64,000 nt of DNA, from assembly GCF_002812205.1 (NCBI RefSeq), contig NZ_NPEA01000001.1:186001-250000 (forward strand), written 5' to 3'. This document shows, piece by piece, positions 56,045-64,000 of this stretch. Positions within the stretch are counted from its first letter, which is position 1; the number at the start of each line of letters is the position of its first letter. The notes under the pieces are model-generated. The model did no database searches. It saw only the letters and a list, made by a program, of their open reading frames with translations, and was not told where the DNA came from. Position numbers and translations under genes: made by a program. This DNA comes from Leptospira neocaledonica (lineage in GTDB: Bacteria > Spirochaetota > Leptospiria > Leptospirales > Leptospiraceae).

Positions 56045-57349
56045 TCAATCTTGGATTTTGTAAGCGGAAAGTCCTTCTCGGATTGCTTGAAAAACTTTAT
56101 CCAAAGAAGATTTAGAAATATTATACGGAGGCGTGACATATATCACGTTACCAAGAGGTCTGAGGATAACTCCTTTCTCTTGGCAGATCCTGCGGAATTC
56201 TCTTGCGAACGGATTCACATAGCCAGGTTGGACTTTTCCCGTAAAAAGTTCCCCTACACCTACGGAACCAAGCACTCTTGTATTTTTGATCTTGTCTGGA
56301 AATTCAGCTCTTAGTTTGGACCAACCTTCTTCCAGATATGATTCCAATCGTCTTACATCAGCGAGTCTGTTTTCTTCTTTATAAATTTTTAATGAAGCGA
56401 GTGCGGAAGCACAACCAGGCGGATACCCTGTCATTGTATGCCCATGGTAGAATGCTTTCATCGGTTCTGAGGATAAAAACTCTTTGTAAATTTCTTCCCT
56501 GACTAGGGTCACTGCCAAAGGCAGAATCCCGGCTGTTAGTCCTTTTGCAAGTGCCACCATATCCGGACGGATCCCTGCCTTTTGGTAGGCAAAATTGGCC
56601 CCGGTTCTTCCAAAACCTGTAAACACCTCGTCCAAAAGAAGAAGCACATCATAACGTTCTGTGATTTCCCTAAGTCTAGTCAGAACGCTCGGTTTATGGA
56701 ATAACATTCCACCTGCACCGGCAATCAAAGGTTCCATGACCACTCCTACAACTTCTTCGGAGTGAGCGGATAAATACGCCTCGAGTTCATCCAAACAATC
56801 TTCCGCACATGAATGTGGGGATTTGAAAACAGGGCAATCATGGCAGGCAGGAGAAGGGAAATTTTTGGTTTGGAATAAAAGGCTTTGGAAAACTCTATTG
56901 AATACTGAATCCCCGCCTACACTCATCGCTCCTATCGTGTCCCCGTGATAGGAATAGGAAAAGTTGATAAATACTTTTTTCTTTTCTCTGCCTTGGTTTC
57001 TAAAATACTGCAAAGCGATCTTTAGCATGATTTCCAATGCAGTAGAACCATTATCGGAAAAGACAACTTTACGAAAATGCCAGTCAGTGAATTCTAAAAG
57101 TTCATGAGCCAACTCCAATGCGGGAGGATGAGTAAAACCTGCGAGAAGTACATGATCCAAAGAATCCAACTGCTTTTTAACAGCATCCACAAGTTTGGGA
57201 TGATTATGGCCGTGGATACTCACCCACCAGGAAGAAATTGCGTCTATATATTCCTTTCCGTTCTCATCATATAAAAATTCTCCCTTTGCAGAAACTATCT
57301 TTAAAGGAGGATCGGAATCTAGTTGGATTGTGTATGGATGCCAGATCAA
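56045..57349 (-). CDS. bioA: Adenosylmethionine-8-amino-7-oxononanoate aminotransferase
   Basis: Transfers an amino group from SAM to KAPA, giving diaminopelargonate. The 434-aa class III PLP enzyme opens with IWHPYTIQ, has SSWWVSIHGHNHP, SYSYHGDTIGAMS, LLLLDEVFTGFGRTG (240-250) and PLP Lys269 in ALAKGLTAG. Start overlaps the bioD stop by 4 nt. Confidence 0.93.
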   Translation of the reverse strand: MIWHPYTIQLDSDPPLKIVSAKGEFLYDENGKEYIDAISSWWVSIHGHNHPKLVDAVKKQLDSLDHVLLAGFTHPPALELAHELLEFTDWHFRKVVFSDNGSTALEIMLKIALQYFRNQGREKKKVFINFSYSYHGDTIGAMSVGGDSVFNRVFQSLLFQTKNFPSPACHDCPVFKSPHSCAEDCLDELEAYLSAHSEEVVGVVMEPLIAGAGGMLFHKPSVLTRLREITERYDVLLLLDEVFTGFGRTGANFAYQKAGIRPDMVALAKGLTAGILPLAVTLVREEIYKEFLSSEPMKAFYHGHTMTGYPPGCASALASLKIYKEENRLADVRRLESYLEEGWSKLRAEFPDKIKNTRVLGSVGVGELFTGKVQPGYVNPFAREFRRICQEKGVILRPLGNVIYVTPPYNISKSSLDKVFQAIREGLSAYKIQD

Positions 57350-58011
57350 GGGAAAAGTAAGTCCGGAAGGATCCTATCCGGATCGAATTCTTTTACAACC
57401 TTATCTAAGAATTCTTTTCTAGACAACTTTCTTTCCGGTAGAAGAAATGTCCCCAAAAGTCCTATTTCAGCTGCTTCTATTATGGTCCGGATATTATCTG
57501 AACGAAGAGGATTTTCAGGACCTATAAAATACACTCCTAAAACCTTGATATCTCTTTTTCGAAGTGCATCAATGGACAATAATGTATGATTGATTGTTCC
57601 AAGTTCTGTAGAAGCTACTAAGACCAATGGAATTTTTGCCTGCTCTACCAAGTCGGCGGTAAAATAATAACGGTTGAGAGGAACATAAACACCTCCCGCA
57701 CCTTCTACCAATATTTTAGCATCTTTGATACTGAATAGATGCCTGGAAAGTTCATCGGTATCCACAGTAGTATTTTCCATTTCGGAAGCGAGATGAGGAG
57801 AAGCAGGAAGTTCGAATGTATAATAATTTTTTAAAAAGTAAGATTCGTTTAGTCCGGTGAGATTCATAATCTTTACACGATCTGAATCTGCTCCAGTTTG
57901 GATCGGTTTTAGATATTTTAGTCCAAGCTCTTCTGCATACTTGGCCATCATCAGAGAGCAAAAAAATGTTTTACCAATATCGGTCCCGGTTCCGGTTACA
58001 AAAATGGACAA
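57346..58011 (-). CDS. bioD: Dethiobiotin synthetase
   Basis: ATP-dependent ring closure of diaminopelargonate with CO2 to dethiobiotin. The 221-aa P-loop protein has GTGTDIGKT (7-15) and the VEGAGGVYVPLN segment. It begins 2 nt after bioF and overlaps bioA by 4 nt, so the group is tightly coupled. Confidence 0.92.
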   Translation of the reverse strand: MSIFVTGTGTDIGKTFFCSLMMAKYAEELGLKYLKPIQTGADSDRVKIMNLTGLNESYFLKNYYTFELPASPHLASEMENTTVDTDELSRHLFSIKDAKILVEGAGGVYVPLNRYYFTADLVEQAKIPLVLVASTELGTINHTLLSIDALRKRDIKVLGVYFIGPENPLRSDNIRTIIEAAEIGLLGTFLLPERKLSRKEFLDKVVKEFDPDRILPDLLFP

Positions 58012-58013
58012 AC

Positions 58014-59153
58014 TTAATTCTCCCGAACCAATTGTACGAATTTTTCCAAGTCCTTTCTTTGGATCTTAGAGTTGAGAGAAACTCTGATACGCGAAATATC
58101 TACCGTCGGAGGTCGTATTGCCTTAGCTTGGAATCCGTTTTGATCTAGACGTGAAGAAAGTTTTAATGCTTCTTCTTCCGATCCCAAAAGTATAGGAACA
58201 ATTTGAGTATTTGAATTTCCCGTATCTCTTCCGATCCGGTGAAGAGAATCACGGAAGAATTCCGAATTTTCTGCTAATATTCTTCTTTCATGATCCATCT
58301 GTCTTGCTAGACGGATTGCTACTCTGCCCGCATGAGCGATTGCAGGAAGTGGACCGGTCGAAAACACAAATGTCCTGGCGGAATGAAGTAAATATTTCCT
58401 GGCATCCTTAGTGGTGGAAATAACAGCACCTTCTAATCCTAATGCTTTTCCTAATGTAGACATTCTAAAATCTATTTCTGAAGATCCGGAGATATTATCT
58501 TCTAAGGAAACTCCAGCACCTTCTTTCCCGAAAAGTCCGATCGCATGAGCCTCATCCAAATAGAGAAGTGCCCCGTATTTTTCTTTCAGATTTAATAAGC
58601 CGCGTACATCCGTTTTGTCCCCGTCCATACTGAATACGGACTCGGTGACGATCATCTTATGTTTAGTGCCTTGGTATTTTTTTAAGGAATTTTCTAGATC
58701 GTTTAGATCCGAATGTTTATAATATACTTTTTTGGCTCCGGAAAGTCGAACCCCGTCCATTAAAGAAGCATGATTCTTTCGATCACAAAAAATCGTATAA
58801 GAAGGATCTGCAACACAAGAGATCGCTCCCAAATTCGCTGCATATCCGTTCGCAAAGAAGAGAGAATCTTCGGATTGTACCCAATTTGAAAAATCGTTTT
58901 CCAATTCTTCGAATACTCTTCGATGGCCTCGAACTAAACGGCTCGCGGTAGAACCTGCACCGTAGATATCGATACCTTCTTTTAAAGCTTGGATGATTTC
59001 AGGATGATTAGAAAGCCCCAGATAATCGTTGGAGCAAAGGTCCAGGCCAGAAGGAGGATCCAAGACCCGGATCCTCTTTTGAGATTCTAACCTGGAGAAG
59101 AAAGCAGGAAGCTCCGAATAGAAAGGAAGTTTCGTGGATGGAGTTTCCTGCAC
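58014..59153 (-). CDS. bioF: 8-amino-7-oxononanoate synthase
   Basis: PLP-dependent condensation of pimeloyl-thioester and alanine. The 379-aa protein has LCSNDYLGLSNHPE, GYAANLGAI, LDEAHAIG (199-206) and PLP Lys236 in STLGKALG. It heads the biotin genes and lies 19 nt after mdh. No bioC, bioH or bioV gene is visible next to it, so pimeloyl supply is encoded elsewhere. Confidence 0.92.
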   Translation of the reverse strand: MQETPSTKLPFYSELPAFFSRLESQKRIRVLDPPSGLDLCSNDYLGLSNHPEIIQALKEGIDIYGAGSTASRLVRGHRRVFEELENDFSNWVQSEDSLFFANGYAANLGAISCVADPSYTIFCDRKNHASLMDGVRLSGAKKVYYKHSDLNDLENSLKKYQGTKHKMIVTESVFSMDGDKTDVRGLLNLKEKYGALLYLDEAHAIGLFGKEGAGVSLEDNISGSSEIDFRMSTLGKALGLEGAVISTTKDARKYLLHSARTFVFSTGPLPAIAHAGRVAIRLARQMDHERRILAENSEFFRDSLHRIGRDTGNSNTQIVPILLGSEEEALKLSSRLDQNGFQAKAIRPPTVDISRIRVSLNSKIQRKDLEKFVQLVREN

Positions 59154-59172
59154 GGGATATTTCCGAAAGGGA

Positions 59173-60153
59173 TTATAACATCCCTTTTACTTCGTCTCTC
59201 TCTGATTTTAGTTCATCGTGAGTGATATTGAACTTCTCTTTCGCAAAGTCGTTCAATTCCAGTCCTTTAATGATCTCAACTTTATTGCCATCAGACTTCA
59301 CTGGATATCCAAAGATCAAACCCTTGTCAGCGCCGTAAGATCCATCGGAAGTTACAGCAACGCTGAACCAATCTCCTGCAGGAGTTGGAGTGATGATCTG
59401 ACGAACCGTATCCACAACTCCGTTAGCAGCAGATGCGGCAGAGGAAGCTCCTCTTGCTTTGATGATCTCCGCTCCACGTTGTTGAACGTTCTTAATGAAA
59501 TCACCTTTTAACCAATCATGATCTTTGATCACGTCGGTTGCGGCTTTTCCACCGATCTTAGCATTATAGAAATCAGGGTACTGAGTAGAAGAGTGGTTTC
59601 CCCAGATCGCAACATTCGTTACGTCTTTTACAAGATTTCCAGACTTGATCGCAAGTTGGGATTTTGCTCGGTTCTCATCCAGTTTGGTCATTGCAAACCA
59701 ACGATCTGTAGGAACTCCTTTTGCATTATTCATAGCGATGAGGCAGTTCGTGTTACAAGGGTTTCCGACTACTAAAACTCTTACGTCGGAAGCCGCGTTT
59801 TTCTCGATCGCTTTTCCTTGGTTTACGAAAATCCCACCGTTAATTTTAAGAAGGTCACTTCTTTCCATTCCTGCTTTTCTTGGAACGGAACCAACGAGCA
59901 GAGCCCAATTGATGTCTTTAAAAGCGACATCCAGATCCGCGGAAACACTTACTTTTTGCAAAAGAGGAAAGGCACAGTCTTCCAATTCCATGATCACACC
60001 TTTAGCAGCAGGAAGAGCCGCCTCCAGTTCCAACATTTGGATCTCTACAGGGGTGTCCGCTCCGAACATTTGACCGGACGCAATCCTGAATAGTAAAGAA
60101 TATCCGATCTGCCCTGCGGCACCCGTAACTGCCACCTTAACTGTTTTTGCCAT
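59173..60153 (-). CDS. mdh: Malate dehydrogenase
   Basis: TCA-cycle enzyme interconverting malate and oxaloacetate. The 326-aa protein is MDH type 2 (cytosolic-like): NAD motif [10 protein letters not shown] (11-20), [17 protein letters not shown] and the catalytic His in [18 protein letters not shown] lies 8 nt before the start. It follows the dsbA-like gene by 33 nt and precedes bioF by 19 nt, so a six-gene transcript is possible. Confidence 0.94.
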   Translation of the reverse strand: MAKTVKVAVTGAAGQIGYSLLFRIASGQMFGADTPVEIQMLELEAALPAAKGVIMELEDCAFPLLQKVSVSADLDVAFKDINWALLVGSVPRKAGMERSDLLKINGGIFVNQGKAIEKNAASDVRVLVVGNPCNTNCLIAMNNAKGVPTDRWFAMTKLDENRAKSQLAIKSGNLVKDVTNVAIWGNHSSTQYPDFYNAKIGGKAATDVIKDHDWLKGDFIKNVQQRGAEIIKARGASSAASAANGVVDTVRQIITPTPAGDWFSVAVTSDGSYGADKGLIFGYPVKSDGNKVEIIKGLELNDFAKEKFNITHDELKSERDEVKGML

Positions 60154-60186
60154 TTGAAACTCCTAATATTTTATATACGATAGAGC

Positions 60187-61254
60187 TTAGTTGTTTTTTA
60201 GCTCTTCGTCGATGATCTTCGTGAAATTTTGGATCGGCATATTGCCTTCCACTAAAATACCGTTAATAAAGAATGCAGGTGTTCCGTTTACTCCGTAACC
60301 TTGTCCAGCCTGCATATCAGCTTCGATCTCGCTCTTGATCTTGTCCTCGTCTGCAATACAACGATTGAAAGCTCCCATGTCCAAGCCGACTTGTTGGGCC
60401 AGTTTGATCACATTCGCTTTTTCTAATTTTCTTCCGTTCTCGAATAGAAGGCTATTGTACTGCCAGTATTTTCCCTGGGGAATAGAACAGTTTGCCGCAA
60501 CGTGAGCGAACATTGCATTTCTATGAAAATCCATAGGAAAATCCCTAAAGACCCATTTTATCTTATCCTTATATTGTTCTCTGAGAGCCTTAGTAGTAGT
60601 TTGGCTCATCGCGCAATATGGACATTCGAAATCTGAAAATTCTACGATTGTAACTTTTGCGTCGTTAGGTCCGATTGTTGGATTCTCGCTAGCATCGATC
60701 GCAACTCTAGTTGGAGGAGGAAGTTCAGGTCCAATAATCTCAGTATTATACTCTTCTCTCATTCTTCCGAAGAAGGATTGTCTTTCTCTATCAGCCTGAA
60801 CCGCTTTTAAATATTTTACGATCTCGCCTTGGACTGCTGCTAAAGGTTTTCCTTTTAAGCCAGGCTCATTCTTGAATTGATTATAAGCTGCAACAACTTC
60901 GTCCTGAACAGGCTCGTAACCTCTTCCGAACTTAGTAAGCTCTTCTACAGGGATTCCTTTTGCAGCCGCTTCTTTTTTTAGGATCTCTTGGGAAGCAAGC
61001 TGAGAGAACATTCGATACATCTGCTGATTATTCTCTTGCAGATATTTACGATAAGCGCCCGGGTTATCCTTTTTTATATCCGAGATGGTATAGAATCCAA
61101 AAGTTCCGATTCTCATATAATGTTCTGGAACAAAGAACTTCACAATAGGATAAATAGATAATAGAACGTAAGCTAAAAAGACCCAAGGAAGTGCGGCCTT
61201 AAATTTCTGACCGAAAACACGGTCCAAGAGAGTGGTAGAAGTTTCTTCAGACAT
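60187..61254 (-). CDS. Membrane-anchored DsbA-family thioredoxin-fold protein
   Basis: From ATG 61254 (AAGGA upstream) the 355-aa protein has one transmembrane anchor (about 22-42), a helical spacer of about 145 residues, and a C-terminal DsbA/BdbD-like thioredoxin domain with C211-P-Y-C214 (VEFSDFECPYCAMSQTT) and cis-Pro region NGTPAFFINGILVEG. It most likely oxidises or isomerises disulfides in the periplasm. The long N-terminal spacer is unlike simple DsbA. A further 22 codons are open upstream but unlikely. Confidence 0.85.
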   Translation of the reverse strand: MSEETSTTLLDRVFGQKFKAALPWVFLAYVLLSIYPIVKFFVPEHYMRIGTFGFYTISDIKKDNPGAYRKYLQENNQQMYRMFSQLASQEILKKEAAAKGIPVEELTKFGRGYEPVQDEVVAAYNQFKNEPGLKGKPLAAVQGEIVKYLKAVQADRERQSFFGRMREEYNTEIIGPELPPPTRVAIDASENPTIGPNDAKVTIVEFSDFECPYCAMSQTTTKALREQYKDKIKWVFRDFPMDFHRNAMFAHVAANCSIPQGKYWQYNSLLFENGRKLEKANVIKLAQQVGLDMGAFNRCIADEDKIKSEIEADMQAGQGYGVNGTPAFFINGILVEGNMPIQNFTKIIDEELKNN

Positions 61255-61431
61255 AATATCCTTACCAAGGGAGAAATATTCCCCTAGCTGCCAATTTAGA
61301 AAGCCGAGTATTGGAGGCAAACGAATAATTCGGGGGGTGAAAAAGGCAAAAATCCGCTCCTATCCATGGGAAAAAAACCGTTCAAATTCCGGCTTATATA
61401 GGAATTATTTCGAAAAAAAATTAAGCAAGCG

Positions 61432-61445
61432 ATCGGATATCCGAT
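61432..61445. promoter_or_regulatory. Palindrome upstream of the 105-aa gene
   Basis: ATCGGATATCCGAT is a perfect 14-bp palindrome 38 nt before ATG 61484. The right half, CCGATAGG, preceded 16 nt earlier by TTAA, loosely resembles a sigma-28 flagellar promoter. Both readings are low confidence. Confidence 0.3.
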
Positions 61446-61483
61446 AGGAATTAATAGGGACCTGAAAACGGAGGTTTAGGTTT

Positions 61484-61801
61484 ATGAACGTAAATGGGAT
61501 ACAATCGGGACAGTATCCGGCGACTTGGTCACCGGTACAGAAAGAAGCAAAACCCGAAATAGAAACGGTCGGAGACGTATTGGAGATCCAAGGTGTCGAT
61601 CGGAAAGGAATCAAACTGAAAAACGAACATGGCGCGGACGAATTAGTAATGAAACCGAGTCCAGTAAGCGCAGAAGAAAGAATGAGCCAAGTGATTAGTC
61701 CGGAACAAATGAAGGATCTTTTATCCATGATCGTAAGTTCCAGATTTAGCTCCTTCTCAGAAACGAAAACCGGTCGCGGTAAGATAGATTTAAAAGGATA
61801 A
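61484..61801 (+). CDS. Hypothetical protein, 105 aa
   Basis: An unrecognised soluble protein with a strong GGAGG site 8 nt before ATG 61484. The N-terminal half has a hydrophilic Gly/Pro/Lys mix (GIQSGQYPATW) and a Val/Gly-rich strand region (VGDVLEIQGVDRKGIKL); the second half is helical (EERMSQVISPEQMKDLLSMIVS). It precedes another gene by 3 nt, likely the same operon. Confidence 0.6.
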   Translation: MNVNGIQSGQYPATWSPVQKEAKPEIETVGDVLEIQGVDRKGIKLKNEHGADELVMKPSPVSAEERMSQVISPEQMKDLLSMIVSSRFSSFSETKTGRGKIDLKG

Positions 61802-61804
61802 AAC

Positions 61805-62449
61805 TTGGCTTTTGAGTTAGGTCTTGTATTTTCTCCCAAGCTGGATTTAGCCTTAGGCGTCCTGACACTCATCGCAGTTTCAGGGATGGGTTTCTTTTTT
61901 TATTGGGAAGTACTACGCCCGTACGCCGCCAAAACACGCCCCGGTCAAATGGACCCTCCTGAAGAAGGAGATACCTACGAAATCGTAGTTCCGGAAAGCA
62001 CCAGATTTTATAAATTTTCAGTAGGTCAAGTCTACGGAGACATCCCTACTCTTTGCAAATCTATCCAAGACGAACATCTAGTATTCGTATTAAAAAAAGG
62101 GAAAGATACGGAAGATTATGATATTCTAATTAATCGTTCCGGCCCTGCAATTATGAAACCTCCTCGTATGCAACATTTTGCCAAAATGGAATCCCAGGAA
62201 AAATTGGAAAGCCACGAGATCATAGGACAAACTGCCTCTTTTAGGATTTCCGACAAGATCATTAAGGATCGTATGACCCAATACTTTGAGATAGGCATTA
62301 CTTCTAACTTCTTTATGAATAAGTTAGGAAAGGAAAGAATGAGATTTATATTTTCCGTCCAAAAGATTCATCCTGGACTTGCCACTCGATCTAGAGATAA
62401 AAAAGGACTCTATTCATTCGGAAAAGAAAGGTCTTCTGAAGAAGATTAA
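61805..62449 (+). CDS. Hypothetical membrane-anchored protein
   Basis: A 214-aa protein starting at TTG 61805 with AAGGA upstream. One membrane segment (about 15-37, LALGVLTLIAVSGMGFFFYWEVL) is followed by a cytoplasmic domain of about 170 residues, beta-rich (TYEIVVPESTRFYKFSVG, HLVFVLKKGKDTEDYDILI). A later region (SHEIIGQTASFRISDKIIKDRM) suggests a small beta-barrel like PilZ-type modules, but I cannot confirm. Its stop interleaves with the thrB stop in TTAA. Confidence 0.6.
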   Translation: MAFELGLVFSPKLDLALGVLTLIAVSGMGFFFYWEVLRPYAAKTRPGQMDPPEEGDTYEIVVPESTRFYKFSVGQVYGDIPTLCKSIQDEHLVFVLKKGKDTEDYDILINRSGPAIMKPPRMQHFAKMESQEKLESHEIIGQTASFRISDKIIKDRMTQYFEIGITSNFFMNKLGKERMRFIFSVQKIHPGLATRSRDKKGLYSFGKERSSEED

Positions 62450-63420
62450 GAGATCTTTTTAAAATGGATCTTTGCTCCACCCGTATCCGGAGAAAGACGC
62501 AATAACTTGCAAGGGATCCCAGACTTTTCGGAAAATTGTTTTGTAAGTTCCGAGAATTTTTTCTCTAGTCTTTTGGAGTCCTTTCTTCTAGTATAAACAA
62601 GAACAGCAGGCCCACTTCCGGAAAGAGAAACTCCTATCGAAAATTTTTGGATCTCTTCAACCAAGGGTAAAAGTGGAAATTCGGAATTCATTCTATAAGG
62701 AGTATGGATCTTATCTTCCAATGCTCTCTTTAAAAGTCCAGGTTCTCCTGAATCTAGAAATTCCCACCAAGTAGACATTCTACTCATATTAAATATAATA
62801 TCAGAGACCGGATATGTATCCGGAAGGCATTTCCTGGAATGATTGGTCGCAATCTCCAATTCAGGAATAAGAAAGAAACAATGTACATTCTTAGGGAACT
62901 TTTTCTTAAAATAGTAAAGTTTATCTTCTGCAAAATAGGAGAAAACAAATCCACCTAAATAGGCAGGAGTTGTATTATCAGGATGCCCTTCTAATAAAGC
63001 GAGTTGGTATAAGAATTCGGACTCACTCGGAAGTTTTGTATCCGGAAAATATATACTTTGTGCAAACCTTGCAGCAGAAAATCCGGCGACTACAGCACTC
63101 GCGCTGGAACCTAAACCACCTTTTAATGGGAGCCCCAGTTCCATAGTTACAGAATAAGGAACCGGAGAAGCACTCGACTTCTGCGAAGATACAAATACTG
63201 AAAAATATGTTTTATAAGATTGTAAAACTAGATCCTCGTCATCCGTAAACACAGGAGCTGAAGATCCTTTGATCTTTCTTGTGAACTCGGAAGTTTTTCC
63301 GAATTCAAAACTGAATTCATTATAAATTTGAAAGGCCAATCCCAATAGATCGAAACCAGAACCTAAATTAGCGGAAGTTCCGGGGACCTTGATCTGGAAT
63401 TTGTATTTTGGAGTGCTCAT
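62446..63420 (-). CDS. thrB: Homoserine kinase
   Basis: Phosphorylates homoserine for threonine synthesis. The 324-aa GHMP kinase has KVPGTSANLGSGFDLLGLA near the N-terminus (11-29), the ATP-binding PLKGGLGSSASAV (98-110) and the late GVSLSGSGPAVLVY loop. It overlaps the convergent hypothetical gene by 4 nt. Threonine neighbours thrA and thrC are absent. Confidence 0.93.
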   Translation of the reverse strand: MSTPKYKFQIKVPGTSANLGSGFDLLGLAFQIYNEFSFEFGKTSEFTRKIKGSSAPVFTDDEDLVLQSYKTYFSVFVSSQKSSASPVPYSVTMELGLPLKGGLGSSASAVVAGFSAARFAQSIYFPDTKLPSESEFLYQLALLEGHPDNTTPAYLGGFVFSYFAEDKLYYFKKKFPKNVHCFFLIPELEIATNHSRKCLPDTYPVSDIIFNMSRMSTWWEFLDSGEPGLLKRALEDKIHTPYRMNSEFPLLPLVEEIQKFSIGVSLSGSGPAVLVYTRRKDSKRLEKKFSELTKQFSEKSGIPCKLLRLSPDTGGAKIHFKKIS

Positions 63421-63540
63421 CTAACAGAGTATCCGGATTTTCTGCCATCTTTTGGGAAATTCTCCGATCGTCATTTGCTTTTCTAAAACAAAAAGAATTC
63501 TGATTTGCGCATAGGTTCCGGGAAGAAAGAATGTTCGCGT

Positions 63541-64000
63541 ATGCATTTTGCCTGGTCCGACGCTCTGGTTTTATTTTTCTATTTTGGGATCGTTCTCTAT
63601 TCCGGTTATAAATCCGGACGTAAAAGTTCGGAATCCAAGGAATTCTTCTTAGCGAACAGATCTCTTTCTTGGGTTCCACTTTCACTTTCCATTGTAGCGA
63701 CGGAAACCTCTGCATTGACCTTTCTTTCCGTTCCAGGAATCGCTTATTCAGGAAACTTTACATTCTTACAAGTGGTGTTCGGTTATATTTTGGGAAGAAC
63801 CGTAGTTGCTTTATTTCTTATTCCACTCACCTACCATCATAATTTTCTCTCGGTCTACGAATGGGTTGGGACCAGATTTGGAAGAAGATCCCAAAAGACA
63901 ATGTCAGGTCTATTTTCCGTGACTCGAATTTTAGGAGATGGAGTCAGACTTTATGCATCCACACTTCCGGTGGCGATGTTACTCGAGTTAGGACTTCCTA
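63541..64000 (+). CDS. Sodium:solute symporter (SSS family), N-terminal part
   Basis: A truncated gene running off the window end; 153 codons are visible. The protein begins MHFAWSDALVLFFYFGIVLY and shows the SSS hallmark SSESKEFFLANRSLSWVPLSLSIVATETSALTFLSVPGIAY, then GYILGRTVVALFLIPLTYHH and VYEWVGTRFGRRSQKTMSG. SSS proteins import solutes such as proline, pantothenate or sugars with sodium. The substrate is not evident. It is divergent from thrB. Confidence 0.8.
   Translation, partial: MHFAWSDALVLFFYFGIVLYSGYKSGRKSSESKEFFLANRSLSWVPLSLSIVATETSALTFLSVPGIAYSGNFTFLQVVFGYILGRTVVALFLIPLTYHHNFLSVYEWVGTRFGRRSQKTMSGLFSVTRILGDGVRLYASTLPVAMLLELGLP

Noticed and set aside
59645..60073. 142-codon plus-strand frame inside mdh
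   Set aside because: Antisense shadow of a strongly conserved gene.

Overview
The window reads as a chromosomal segment of a spirochaete of the genus Leptospira. This is an inference from gene content and style: spirochaete-type lipoprotein signals, frequent TTG/GTG starts, tightly packed co-directional runs, and a core set (recA, mutS, uvrC, uvrD, nth, rpmB, leuA, leuB, argC, argD, bioFDAB, thrB, serB). By eye the base composition is intermediate (roughly low-to-mid 40s % GC), which would fit a higher-GC Leptospira subclade, but I could not compute it. About 63 protein genes cover nearly the whole window. I see no rRNA, tRNA, insertion sequence, CRISPR array or prophage, and no gene-free stretch exceeds 300 bases.

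Layout: 1-4.3 kb holds a truncated gene, the tRNA-modifying enzyme Sua5/TsaC overlapping a membrane-anchored GH18 protein, a queuosine-precursor transporter and a VOC protein. 4.4-8.1 kb holds leuA and a fadH-like 2,4-dienoyl-CoA reductase behind a perfect 20-bp operator-like palindrome. 8.4-13.7 kb has slyD, a UvrD-type helicase overlapping a zinc-protease-like gene, and a membrane protein paired with YceI. 13.8-19.5 kb is one minus-strand run: hypothetical-HIT-tldD-pmbA-MoxR ATPase-VWA protein. 19.5-25.4 kb has recA with a classic terminator, then argC-acyl-CoA synthetase-futalosine-hydrolase-like. 25.4-31.7 kb carries a cNMP-binding patatin, DUF4254 plus a GT9 heptosyltransferase, a GT4 glycosyltransferase and an O-antigen ligase-like protein (envelope polysaccharide theme). 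31.7-37.0 kb is the most accessory-looking part: a three-gene export cassette of a lamin-tail-domain lipoprotein, a candidate outer-membrane beta-barrel and a phospholipase-D-fold lipoprotein. 37.0-41.6 kb is rpmB-nth-thioesterase-release-factor-like-uvrC plus a LOG-family gene. 41.6-53.8 kb holds metabolic genes (aminotransferase, phosphohexomutase-argD-leuB, response regulator, pgeF, trpF-mutS, serB-SGNH esterase-57-aa protein). 54.9-61.3 kb is a minus-strand run dsbA-like-mdh-bioF-bioD-bioA-bioB. The window ends with two small membrane/unknown genes, thrB and the truncated start of a sodium:solute symporter.

How it fits together: three amino-acid pathways (leucine, arginine, and threonine/serine/tryptophan steps) and complete late biotin synthesis are scattered as short operons. 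DNA repair is over-represented (recA, mutS, uvrC, uvrD, nth). Ten convergent gene pairs fall into two classes: five with no intergenic space at all (stops abutting or genes overlapping by 4, 21 and about 103 nt), and five whose gap contains a palindrome, a tandem duplication or a dispersed inverted repeat. The least explained items are the LTD/OMP/PLD cassette, the repeat family at 360-470 and 3896-3975, and the 68-bp tandem duplication at 13634-13769.
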